From Bacteroidales bacterium UBA7574 (GTDB lineage: Bacteria > Bacteroidota > Bacteroidia > Bacteroidales > Paludibacteraceae): DNA of 9,410 nt. A model generated the notes under the pieces. That model had not been told where the DNA came from and ran no database searches. It saw only the letters and a program-made list of their open reading frames with translations. A program made the position numbers and the translations under genes. The stretch spans positions 1,134 through 10,543 of the forward strand of contig DLLA01000191.1 in the NCBI GenBank assembly GCA_002479035.1. The letters are read 5' to 3'. Shown piece after piece: positions 1 through 5,969 of the stretch. Positions within the stretch are counted from its first letter, which is position 1. Each line of letters begins with the position of its first letter.

Positions 1-210
1 ATGTGATTAGTATGTGATTAAAGTTCTCTTCTCGCATCTTTATAGAGCCTGTTTCGAGCGTTTTTGGAATGATTGTTATAATTTGTTAATACCTTCACCC
101 TTTTCAATTTCTCTCCTCTCCGACATCTTCTGCCGCCATCCCACTCCCGCTTAAAATGTTATCGGACAAAGTACTCGGGTAATGTAATATGTCCGTCATA
201 CACAAATTAT
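1..210. other. AT-rich intergenic region, no supported gene
   Basis: This stretch holds no convincing gene. It opens with a direct repeat of ATGTGATTA (1-9 and 12-20, 11 bp apart). A reading frame on the minus strand could start at 37 and run off the left edge after 12 codons. It has no recognisable -7/-33 promoter, so it is not called. The rest is AT-rich sequence leading into the promoter of the first operon. Confidence 0.5.
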
Positions 211-241
211 TTGCATAACTCGTATTTTTTGCGTACCTTTG
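211..241 (+). promoter_or_regulatory. Bacteroidota-type promoter for the hydrolase-glycosyltransferase-peptidase operon
   Basis: A -33 element TTG at 211-213 is followed by exactly 20 bp and the -7 box TACCTTTG at 234-241, matching the primary sigma-factor consensus of Bacteroidota. Transcription should begin at about 247-249. This rules out the in-frame TTG at 239 as a start codon, since it lies inside the -7 box. Confidence 0.85.
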
Positions 242-274
242 CGGGTTGAATGGCAGCCTTTGTGGTGCTGCGAG

Positions 275-1144
275 ATGCACGATATGGACGACAACCAACT
301 CATATTCAGATGTTTTGCGAGTGGTAGCAGTGGCAACTGCTACTATCTGGGTACGCCCCGCAGCGGCATACTGATAGACGCAGGCATCTCGGCGCGCACC
401 ATTCAGAAAGACCTGCGCGAGATGGGGTTGGACTTCGCCAATATTATGGGTGTACTCGTCACGCACGACCACGCCGACCATATCCGCGCCGTGGGCACCT
501 TGGGCGAGAAAGTGCACCTGCCCATCTATGCCACGCCCACCATTCACGAGGGCATCAACCGCAACTACGGCGTATTGGTGAAGTTGCGCACCTCGCAAAA
601 GTACATAGAGAAAGGCGTGCCGTTTGAACTCAACGGCATGACTGTCAATACATTCGGCGTATCACACGACTCGAGCGAGTGCGTGGGCTACGTGATTGAT
701 TACGCGGGGCAGCGGTTTATGATTGCCACTGATTGCGGCGAACCAAACGACGAGTTGGAGGCATATCTGCGCACCGCCAACCATATCGTGATTGAGGCAA
801 ACCACGACGAGGCGATGCTGCTCAACGGCCCGTACCCCACCTATCTGAAAGAGCGTATCTTGTCGCCCCGCGGGCATCAGAGCAACGTGACGTGCGGCAC
901 CCTGTTGGCTGACAACTACCACACGGGCATGCGCAACGTCTTTCTCTGCCACTTGAGTCTCGAGAACAACGACCCGCAGGTGGCATTGAACACCGTGTCG
1001 GACATCCTGCTGGACGCGGGCATTGTGGCAGGCGAAGACCTGTTCGTGACACCTCTGGAGCGGCTGAAACCCAGTCCCGTATATGCACTCAACGATGGTA
1101 TCATCACACCGCTACCACCATCAACGGATATTGTAACACCCTAA
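275..1144 (+). CDS. MBL-fold metallo-hydrolase, WalJ/YycJ-like
   Basis: A cytoplasmic metallo-beta-lactamase-fold hydrolase of the YycJ/WalJ group; relatives are thought to be nucleases, but the substrate here is unknown. The 289-residue protein has the early motif FASGSSGNCYYLG typical of the group. The metal signature THDHADH supplies H64, H66, D68 and H69. Further probable ligands are H131, D153 (ATDCG) and the late histidines H201 (RGHQSN) and H226 (LCHLS). Starts at 275 and 284 are both possible (MHDM or MDDN), and both lie downstream of the predicted transcription start. I chose 275, although 284 fits the family's short N-terminus equally well. It is first in a three-gene operon and ends 13 bp before the glycosyltransferase. 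Family assignment is firm; function is not. Confidence 0.9.
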   Translation: MHDMDDNQLIFRCFASGSSGNCYYLGTPRSGILIDAGISARTIQKDLREMGLDFANIMGVLVTHDHADHIRAVGTLGEKVHLPIYATPTIHEGINRNYGVLVKLRTSQKYIEKGVPFELNGMTVNTFGVSHDSSECVGYVIDYAGQRFMIATDCGEPNDELEAYLRTANHIVIEANHDEAMLLNGPYPTYLKERILSPRGHQSNVTCGTLLADNYHTGMRNVFLCHLSLENNDPQVALNTVSDILLDAGIVAGEDLFVTPLERLKPSPVYALNDGIITPLPPSTDIVTP

Positions 1145-1157
1145 AAGACATAGGTTT

Positions 1158-1898
1158 ATGGATAACAAACTGGTCATCATCCCCACTTACAACGAGAAGG
1201 AAAATATCGAGGCTATCATCCGTGCTGTGATGGGACTGCCTGTGGAGTTCAACGTACTGATTATCGACGACGGTTCGCCCGATGGCACAGCCAATATCGT
1301 GAAGCGGCTGATGGCAGACAACTACCATGAGAGGCTTTTCATTGTGGAGCGCCAGGGCAAACAGGGGCTCGGTACCGCCTATATCGCAGGTTTCAAGTGG
1401 GCGATAGCGCACGGCTACGACTACATCTTTGAGATGGATGCCGACTTCTCGCACAACCCCGACGACCTGCTCAAACTCTACGACGCATGCGCGAACAAGG
1501 GCGCGGACGTGGCTGTCGGCAGCCGTTATGTGAGCGGTGTGAATGTGGTCAATTGGCCTATGGGACGTGTGCTGATGTCCTATTTTGCCAGCAAGTATGT
1601 CCGTTTTGTGCTTGGCATACCGGTCCACGACACCACGGCGGGCTTTGTCGGCTATCGCCGCGAGGTATTGGAAACCATAGAGTTGGACAAGATACGCTTC
1701 AAAGGATACGCTTTCCAGATTGAGATGAAGTTCACCGCATACAAATGCGGGTTCCGCATTGTGGAAGTGCCTATCATCTTCGTCAACCGCGTGTTGGGCA
1801 CCAGCAAGATGTCGGGAGGTATCTTCTCGGAGGCGCTGTTGGGTGTCATACGCTTGAAAATCAGTTCGTGGACCCGCAAATACCCGAAAAAGAAGTGA
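1158..1898 (+). CDS. Polyprenol-phosphate mannose synthase-like GT2 glycosyltransferase
   Basis: A family-2 glycosyltransferase resembling dolichol-phosphate mannose synthase (DPM1). It would transfer a sugar from a nucleotide donor to a polyprenyl phosphate at the inner face of the membrane. The 246-residue protein begins with the nucleotide-binding strand KLVIIPTYNE. It continues with DDGSPDGT at 37-44, the metal-binding DAD at 94-96 (EMDADFSHNPDD), VGSRY near 120, HDTTAGF near 157, and QIEM at 187-190 in the acceptor/catalytic region. There is no C-terminal membrane anchor, so it matches the soluble DPM1 type and not the DPM1-GtrA fusions. Its TGA overlaps the next gene's ATG (ATGA), implying translational coupling with the peptidase lipoprotein. 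The sugar and acceptor cannot be read from sequence. Confidence 0.9.
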   Translation: MDNKLVIIPTYNEKENIEAIIRAVMGLPVEFNVLIIDDGSPDGTANIVKRLMADNYHERLFIVERQGKQGLGTAYIAGFKWAIAHGYDYIFEMDADFSHNPDDLLKLYDACANKGADVAVGSRYVSGVNVVNWPMGRVLMSYFASKYVRFVLGIPVHDTTAGFVGYRREVLETIELDKIRFKGYAFQIEMKFTAYKCGFRIVEVPIIFVNRVLGTSKMSGGIFSEALLGVIRLKISSWTRKYPKKK

Positions 1899-3115
1899 TG
1901 AAGAGTCGTCTGCTGTGGGTCTTGTGCGCGGTGTTGTGCCTGTCGGGGTGCGGTCGCAACACGTCTTCCCGAGAGAATGAGAAAGTAGAGGAAGTGCCCG
2001 CCGTGCGTTATGAATACGGCTTGCCGATAGACTCGTTCCGTGTGGATACGGGGCGTGTACGCTCCGGCGAGACGTTGGGCGGCATGCTGACGCGCTTGGG
2101 CGCAAACCGTCGGCAGTTGGCGGGCATCACACGCTTGCCCAAGAGCGAGTTTGACGTACGTTCCATTCGTCCGGACAAGACCTACTACGCACTGTATCAA
2201 CCGGATACAGCAGGTGTTGAGCAGTTGTGCTATTTTGTGTATGTGCCCTCTGTCAGTCAGGCGGTGGTGCTGCACCTTACCGATTCGATGCACGTGGAGC
2301 GGCACGAGAAGCCCACTGTCCATAGGGACCGCACAGCCGAAGTGACGATTGAGTCGAGTCTGTGGAACGCAATGGTGGTCAATGATTTGCCCGTAGAGTT
2401 GGCACTCGAACTCAGTGAGATATACGCATGGACGATTGACTTTTTCGGTCTGCAAAAGGGGGACTCTATCCGTGTTTTCTACGACGAACTCTATGTGGAC
2501 ACCACCCGTATCGGCATCGGGCGTATCTATGCCGCCAATTTCTACCACGGGCGCAAGTGGCAGGAGGCATTTTGGTTTGAGCAGGACAATATCCGCAACT
2601 ATTTCGATGCCGACGGCAACAGCCTGCGCAAGGCGTTTCTAAAGGCGCCGCTCAACTACAAACGTATATCCTCACGTTTCACCTATGCGCGCAAGCACCC
2701 GATTTATAAGATTGTGCGTCCGCACACGGGTGTGGACTATGCCGCTCCCGCAGGCACACCGGTGGTCACCATCGGCGATGGCATAGTGACGATGTGCCAG
2801 TACAAAGGTGGCGGAGGCAACACCATCAAGGTGAAGCACAACTCCACCTACACCACGGCATACCTGCACCTGTCCAAATTCGCCAAGGGCGTAAAGGTCG
2901 GGCAACACGTGCAGCAAGGGCAAGTGATTGGCTATGTGGGCAGTACGGGTAGTTCCACGGGACCTCACCTCGACTTCCGTGTATGGAAGAACGGCACGCC
3001 TATCGACCCGCTCAAAATGGTGTCGCCACCTGCCGAACCCGTTCCCGCACAGTATCGCGACACGTTCAGCCACGTAGTGGCGGACTACCGCGCCCGACTA
3101 ATCATGGCGCAATGA
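1898..3115 (+). CDS. M23-family peptidase lipoprotein
   Basis: A probable cell-envelope peptidoglycan endopeptidase of the LytM/M23 family, 405 residues. A type II signal peptide ends in the lipobox LSGC, with lipidation at C18. Residues 50-130 (around SGETLGGMLTRLGA) look like a LysM/OapA-type non-catalytic region. The M23 domain spans roughly 270-375 with H276-x3-D280 (HTGVD), H324 (YLHLS) and H357 in GPHLDF. The usual HxH motif is HxD here: D359 stands where the third zinc ligand is normally histidine. I recall this variant in other Bacteroidota M23 proteins, so it need not mean loss of activity. The start at 1898 overlaps the upstream stop and puts the signal peptide at the N-terminus; a longer in-frame extension back to 1745 lies inside the glycosyltransferase and is rejected. 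The 3' end overlaps the convergent lipoprotein gene by 18 bp. Confidence 0.9.
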   Translation: MKSRLLWVLCAVLCLSGCGRNTSSRENEKVEEVPAVRYEYGLPIDSFRVDTGRVRSGETLGGMLTRLGANRRQLAGITRLPKSEFDVRSIRPDKTYYALYQPDTAGVEQLCYFVYVPSVSQAVVLHLTDSMHVERHEKPTVHRDRTAEVTIESSLWNAMVVNDLPVELALELSEIYAWTIDFFGLQKGDSIRVFYDELYVDTTRIGIGRIYAANFYHGRKWQEAFWFEQDNIRNYFDADGNSLRKAFLKAPLNYKRISSRFTYARKHPIYKIVRPHTGVDYAAPAGTPVVTIGDGIVTMCQYKGGGGNTIKVKHNSTYTTAYLHLSKFAKGVKVGQHVQQGQVIGYVGSTGSSTGPHLDFRVWKNGTPIDPLKMVSPPAEPVPAQYRDTFSHVVADYRARLIMAQ

Positions 3116-3634
3116 GGTAAAAACAAAGGTGCTGTCTGCCTCGAAGAGGACAGGCTCCCATATCGTCCATGGGTTGTCCTTACCATGGATATTTTCTCGA
3201 AGTAGTTGTTCTACAGGTTTTTGCGGAATATCTGGAAGTTCCTCTATATCCTCTATCGGAGATAAAGTAGTGGTCGGGCGGCTTGTATCACGCAAGTCCT
3301 GTTCCGCCTGCAGGTCTGCCTCCAAACGGGCTACGACTTTGGGGTATATCTTGTTGAACCGTTGCGGGTTATCCGTGTACCATACCAGCGAAGAATCAAA
3401 CTGCGCCTGTGTGATACCGTGCTTGTCAAGCACAGACTTGTAGCACGCTGCCAGTTCTTCATCGTGCGAGTAGTTGTAGCCTGCCACCTGTATGGCACCG
3501 TCTGCGCGGTGCAAGTCGTACACCACATCCCGCATCTCATGCGGCGACAACACACCGCGGGGACGGCAACTTGCCATCCCCAGCAGGCATATCGTCATAG
3601 CCAATAAAAGCAGATAATGCGGTGAACGGCTCAT
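3098..3634 (-). CDS. DUF4296 domain lipoprotein
   Basis: A 178-residue lipoprotein of the Bacteroidota-specific DUF4296 family, function unknown. A hydrophobic signal peptide ends in the lipobox MASC, with lipidation at C23. The DUF4296 core follows (roughly 28-115): LSPHEMRDVVYDLHRADG, then YKSVLDKHGITQAQFDSSL and VWYTDNPQRFNKIYPKV. The tail beyond residue 115 is proline- and acid-rich with no recognisable domain. The ATG overlaps the lspA TGA (ATGA), so it is probably translationally coupled to the signal peptidase that would mature it. I recall lspA followed by a DUF4296 gene in other Bacteroidota. The 3' end overlaps the M23 peptidase gene by 18 bp in convergent orientation. Confidence 0.87.
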   Translation of the reverse strand: MSRSPHYLLLLAMTICLLGMASCRPRGVLSPHEMRDVVYDLHRADGAIQVAGYNYSHDEELAACYKSVLDKHGITQAQFDSSLVWYTDNPQRFNKIYPKVVARLEADLQAEQDLRDTSRPTTTLSPIEDIEELPDIPQKPVEQLLRENIHGKDNPWTIWEPVLFEADSTFVFTSLRHD

Positions 3635-4203
3635 TCTTCAGGCTCTTGTTTGCGTTTGGACAAGCCGCTCAGACTCTGGTCAAGGTCTTTGCGGAAGAAC
3701 AGTATTATCAGTATGACCGCCACAGTGATACACGAGTCCGCGAGATTGAACACCGGTCGGAAGAATATACACTCCCCTGCGCTGTTGGTGATAAGCGGGA
3801 AATAGAGCATATCCACCACTTTCCCATAGAACCAACCCGCGTATCCGAATATCTTACCGTACGCCACACAATCAATGATGTTGCCGAGTGCACCGGCAGT
3901 TACCAGCGCAATCATAGCGATATACGAGGTACGTGCATGCTGTTTGTGAATGAGTATGTGCATATACCACCCCAGCAGCCCGACCGCCACGATGCGGAAG
4001 AGCGTGAGCAGCAACTTGCTGAACCACTCGATACCAAACGCCATACCGTTGTTCTCCACAAAGCATATCCAGAACCACGAAGTGATTTCGTGTGCCTCGC
4101 CCAAGTCAAAGTGCGTCTTGATATACACTTTCAGGCACTGGTCCAACGCCACAGCGAGCACCACAATGCCCGTCACCAACCACGATTGTTGTGCTTTTGT
4201 CAT
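3631..4203 (-). CDS. lspA: Lipoprotein signal peptidase (signal peptidase II)
   Basis: LspA is the inner-membrane aspartyl protease that cleaves the signal peptide of prolipoproteins just before the lipidated cysteine. The 190-residue protein has about four membrane segments (near 7-24, 62-82, 93-110 and 154-171). Conserved boxes are DQCLK at 21-25, VENNGMAFG at 49-57, GALGNIID at 104-111 and FNLAD at 152-156; D111 and D156 form the predicted catalytic pair. The residue after D111 is C, where many LspA proteins have R. The two aspartates are 45 residues apart, clearly more than in E. coli LspA, through an added loop around GYAGWFYGKVVDMLYFPL; this is usual for Bacteroidota. It follows metK after 48 bp with no visible promoter between them, and overlaps the DUF4296 lipoprotein gene at its stop. 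Confidence 0.95.
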   Translation of the reverse strand: MTKAQQSWLVTGIVVLAVALDQCLKVYIKTHFDLGEAHEITSWFWICFVENNGMAFGIEWFSKLLLTLFRIVAVGLLGWYMHILIHKQHARTSYIAMIALVTAGALGNIIDCVAYGKIFGYAGWFYGKVVDMLYFPLITNSAGECIFFRPVFNLADSCITVAVILIILFFRKDLDQSLSGLSKRKQEPEE

Positions 4204-4206
4204 ACC

Positions 4207-4255
4207 TATTTAGGGGTTAGAGGTTAGGGATTAGAGATTAGGGGGCAGGGATTAG
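4207..4255. repeat. Seven-unit heptanucleotide tandem repeat between metK and lspA
   Basis: On the + strand the gap reads as consecutive 7-base units: TATTTAG (degenerate), GGGTTAG, AGGTTAG, GGATTAG, AGATTAG, GGGGCAG, GGATTAG. The consensus is RGRTTAG. The array fills the metK-lspA spacer almost exactly and includes the metK stop codon (TAA, 4254-4252 on the minus strand). It contains no promoter box. The low sequence complexity suggests expansion by slippage; any function is unknown. Confidence 0.8.
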
Positions 4256-5499
4256 AGTCCGAAGGCTTTGCGTATTGCGTCCACCTTGTCCGGTTTCTCC
4301 CACGTAAACAACTCCACTTCGCGTGTGAAGGGGTGCCCGTTACCATCGATAAAGGTCTTGGTCACCACCTCATTGGTACGCCCCACATGTCCGTAGCGGG
4401 CAGTCTCTTCGTACATCGGCTGTTTGAGTTTGAGGGCTTCAATGATGGCTTGCGGACGCAAATCGAACAACTCACTGATTACCTGTGCTATCTCCGCGTC
4501 GCTCTTGCCCACTTTGCCCGTGCCATAGGTGTTCACATACAGGCTGACAGGCTTTGCCACACCGATGGCATAACTGACCTGCACCAGCATCTCACGTGCC
4601 ACTCCTGCAGCCACCATATTCTTGGCAATCCAGCGTGCCGCATAAGCCGCCGAGCGGTCCACCTTCGACGGGTCTTTGCCCGAGAAAGCACCACCACCGT
4701 GTGCACCGCGTCCTCCGTAGGTATCCACGATGATTTTGCGTCCCGTCAAGCCCGTGTCGCCTGCAGGTCCGCCAATCACGAACATACCCGTAGGGTTCAC
4801 CAGCAACTTGTAGTCGCCCTCCAACAGACGGGCATAGCGTGCGTCGCGCTTAGCCACCAAGGGCAACAGCACACGGCGTATGTCGTCACGTATTTGGGCT
4901 TGCGACACGTCCTCGTCGTGCTGTGTGCTGACCACGATAGTGTCAATGCGCAGCGGCTCACCCTGTTCGTTGTACTCAATGGTTACTTGGCTCTTGCTGT
5001 CGGGACGCAGATACTGCATCTCCTTGCCCTCTTTGCGTACGCGCGCGAGCGCATATACCAAGGTATGCGCAAGGTCAAGGGTGAGAGGCATATAGTTGTC
5101 GGTCTCGTTGGTGGCGTATCCGAACATCATACCCTGGTCGCCGGCACCCTGTTCGCCTTCGTTCTCCGTGCCACGCCCGTTCACACCGCGTGCGATGTCA
5201 GGACTCTGCTCATGCAGAGCGGTCAGGATACCACAACTCTCCGCCTCGAATTTGTACTCTGATTTGGTGTAGCCGATATGCTTAATCGTCTCACGCACAA
5301 TATGTTGCACATCGACATAACCATTGCTTGTCACCTCGCCGGCGACTACCACCTGACCGGTGGTGACGAGTGTCTCACACGCCACGTGCGAGTCGGCGTC
5401 CTGCGCCAGAAAGTTGTCCAATACGGCATCCGAGATTTGGTCTGCCACTTTGTCGGGGTGTCCTTCGCTGACACTCTCCGAAGTAAATAAGTAGTTCAT
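4252..5499 (-). CDS. metK: S-adenosylmethionine synthase (methionine adenosyltransferase)
   Basis: MetK makes S-adenosylmethionine from methionine and ATP, releasing phosphate and pyrophosphate, in the cytoplasm. The 415-residue protein starts [17 protein letters not shown], with catalytic H14 and metal-binding D16. It has the family signature [12 protein letters not shown] at 118-129 and the glycine-rich loop [20 protein letters not shown] in the C-terminal half, followed by [14 protein letters not shown] chose the ATG at 5499. An in-frame extension to 5526 would run through the leader terminator stem and its U-tract, which rules it out. It is the first gene of metK-lspA-DUF4296 and sits directly behind a SAM-II-type riboswitch, so its product is the expected ligand of its own leader. 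Confidence 0.97.
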   Translation of the reverse strand: MNYLFTSESVSEGHPDKVADQISDAVLDNFLAQDADSHVACETLVTTGQVVVAGEVTSNGYVDVQHIVRETIKHIGYTKSEYKFEAESCGILTALHEQSPDIARGVNGRGTENEGEQGAGDQGMMFGYATNETDNYMPLTLDLAHTLVYALARVRKEGKEMQYLRPDSKSQVTIEYNEQGEPLRIDTIVVSTQHDEDVSQAQIRDDIRRVLLPLVAKRDARYARLLEGDYKLLVNPTGMFVIGGPAGDTGLTGRKIIVDTYGGRGAHGGGAFSGKDPSKVDRSAAYAARWIAKNMVAAGVAREMLVQVSYAIGVAKPVSLYVNTYGTGKVGKSDAEIAQVISELFDLRPQAIIEALKLKQPMYEETARYGHVGRTNEVVTKTFIDGNGHPFTREVELFTWEKPDKVDAIRKAFGL

Positions 5500-5511
5500 T
5501 TGTTGTTTAGA

Positions 5512-5550
5512 TAAAAAACAAGCCACAAGTGACTGTTTGGGACTTGCGGC
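5512..5550 (-). terminator. Leader terminator between the SAM-II aptamer and metK
   Basis: Read on the minus strand, GCCGCAAGT (5550-5542) pairs over 9 bp, including one G-U, with ACTTGTGGC (5530-5522). The loop is 11 nt, and TTGTTTTTT follows directly (5521-5513). This is a classical intrinsic terminator placed 13 nt before the metK start codon, so it is presumably conditional. Its 5' arm can instead join a local hairpin (ACTTG 5556-5552 with CAAGT 5546-5542) or pair with the aptamer loop. Confidence 0.75.
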
Positions 5551-5554
5551 ACAA

Positions 5555-5604
5555 GTTTTAGCATTTTGTTACGGGGTTGCAAGCAGTCAAATCCATCCCC
5601 AATA
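5555..5604 (-). promoter_or_regulatory. SAM-II-type riboswitch upstream of metK
   Basis: The minus-strand leader matches the SAM-II layout. P1 is GGGG (5600-5597) with CCCC (5576-5573). The enclosed loop contains GGATTTGAC and then CTTGCAA, and the 3' segment reads GTAACAAAATGCTAAAA (5572-5556), very like the conserved 3' part of SAM-II RNAs. The loop TTGCA (5582-5578) can form the core of the expected pseudoknot with TGC in the 3' segment (5563-5561). SAM-II is known from alpha-proteobacteria and Bacteroidota near methionine and SAM genes, which fits metK. The aptamer is followed by a terminator instead of a nearby start codon, suggesting transcriptional control. The assignment rests on motif recognition; no covariance-model score is available. 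Confidence 0.8.
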
Positions 5605-5607
5605 CTT

Positions 5608-5627
5608 CGGGAATTTCTACATCCCCG
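5608..5627 (-). other. Leader hairpin upstream of the aptamer
   Basis: Minus-strand CGGGGAT (5627-5621) pairs with ATTCCCG (5614-5608) over 7 bp including one G-U, with a 6-nt loop. Its 5' arm repeats the GGGGATG that also forms the aptamer P1 strand (5600-5594), so it could compete for the CCCC of P1. It may equally be a stabilising 5' hairpin. Confidence 0.5.
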
Positions 5628-5651
5628 ACACTCTCCAACGGAAAGTGGCTG

Positions 5652-5682
5652 CAAAGGTACGACTTTTCGTGGACATGTGCAA
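5652..5682 (-). promoter_or_regulatory. Promoter of the metK-lspA-DUF4296 operon
   Basis: On the minus strand TTG (5682-5680), 20 bp, then TACCTTTG (5659-5652). Transcription should start near 5645, giving a leader of about 145 nt that contains the upstream hairpin, the SAM-II aptamer and the terminator. Confidence 0.85.
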
Positions 5683-5734
5683 GCGATGATTCAAAATAGC
5701 CGGGGTAACCGCATCAAAATTCAGCCTTTTTTAT

Positions 5735-5754
5735 ACGCGGACATGTTGTCCGCG
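5735..5754. repeat. Palindromic element, copy 1
   Basis: ACGCGGACATGTTGTCCGCG contains a perfect 8-bp inverted repeat, CGCGGACA/TGTCCGCG, with a 3-nt loop. It aligns without gaps to the palindrome at 9003-9022. Fifteen of 20 bases are identical, and one G-C pair is replaced by A-T in the other copy. Confidence 0.65.
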
Positions 5755-5822
5755 CTTATGTTTTGTTCGTTTTGTATGTTTTGTTTTTTATTATATTGTG
5801 TTGTGGTTTGCCTCTTAAGTAT

Positions 5823-5860
5823 CAAAATTAATGGTTAATTAGATGATAATTATATGTTTA
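5823..5860. repeat. Dispersed AT-rich inverted-repeat element, copy 1
   Basis: It shares the 17-mer AAATTAATGGTTAATTA (5825-5841) exactly with 7362-7378 and continues with TAATTATATGTTT, as in the copies at 7465 and 7591. The TAATTA blocks form an inverted repeat. It lies about 50 bp upstream of the DUF4301 -33 element. Confidence 0.65.
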
Positions 5861-5907
5861 TTTATCTTTATTTTGGTGTGGTTGCTCTGTTCAAACAGTC
5901 TGCGTTT

Positions 5908-5938
5908 TTGGTACTTCAAGAATTTATGTATAACTTTG
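5908..5938 (+). promoter_or_regulatory. Promoter of the DUF4301 gene
   Basis: TTG at 5908-5910, a 20-bp spacer, then TAACTTTG at 5931-5938. Transcription would start near 5944, about 26 nt before the ATG at 5970. Confidence 0.82.
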
Positions 5939-5969
5939 CAGTGTCAATAGAACGACTAACTATCAAACT

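Larger units (their letters stand above)
5683..5907. other. Divergent AT-rich spacer between the metK and DUF4301 promoters
   Basis: No gene is supported here; short open frames are low-complexity, rich in F, C, L and V. The spacer contains the perfect palindrome at 5735-5754 and one copy of the dispersed AT-rich inverted-repeat element at 5823-5860, listed separately. The stretch 5761-5800 is T-rich on the + strand and could follow the palindrome as a loose terminator, but no transcript is known to end there. Confidence 0.5.

Noticed and set aside
1..37. Start of a minus-strand gene running off the left edge
   Set aside because: Only 12 codons are visible, without a promoter or recognisable sequence.
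1104..2105. Long minus-strand open frame of 333 codons
   Set aside because: It lies antisense to the glycosyltransferase and peptidase genes, has no recognisable family motif and reflects codon bias of the real genes.
1652..2548. Minus-strand open frame of 298 codons
   Set aside because: Antisense shadow of the glycosyltransferase/M23 genes, without promoter or motif.
3622..4227. Plus-strand open frame of 201 codons across lspA
   Set aside because: lspA on the other strand has clear catalytic motifs; this frame has composition typical of antisense translation.
4207..4255. Telomeric or linear-chromosome end repeat
   Set aside because: The TTAG-rich heptads resemble telomere repeats only superficially; the array is short, degenerate and inside an operon.
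4333..5262. Plus-strand open frame of 309 codons across metK
   Set aside because: metK is unambiguous on the minus strand; the antisense frame shows no domain.
5500..5526. N-terminal extension of MetK by nine residues
   Set aside because: It would place the start inside the leader terminator and U-tract; the family starts at [17 protein letters not shown].
5566..5838. Small + strand open frame of 90 codons in the metK leader and spacer
   Set aside because: Antisense to the riboswitch and then low-complexity sequence; no promoter on that strand.
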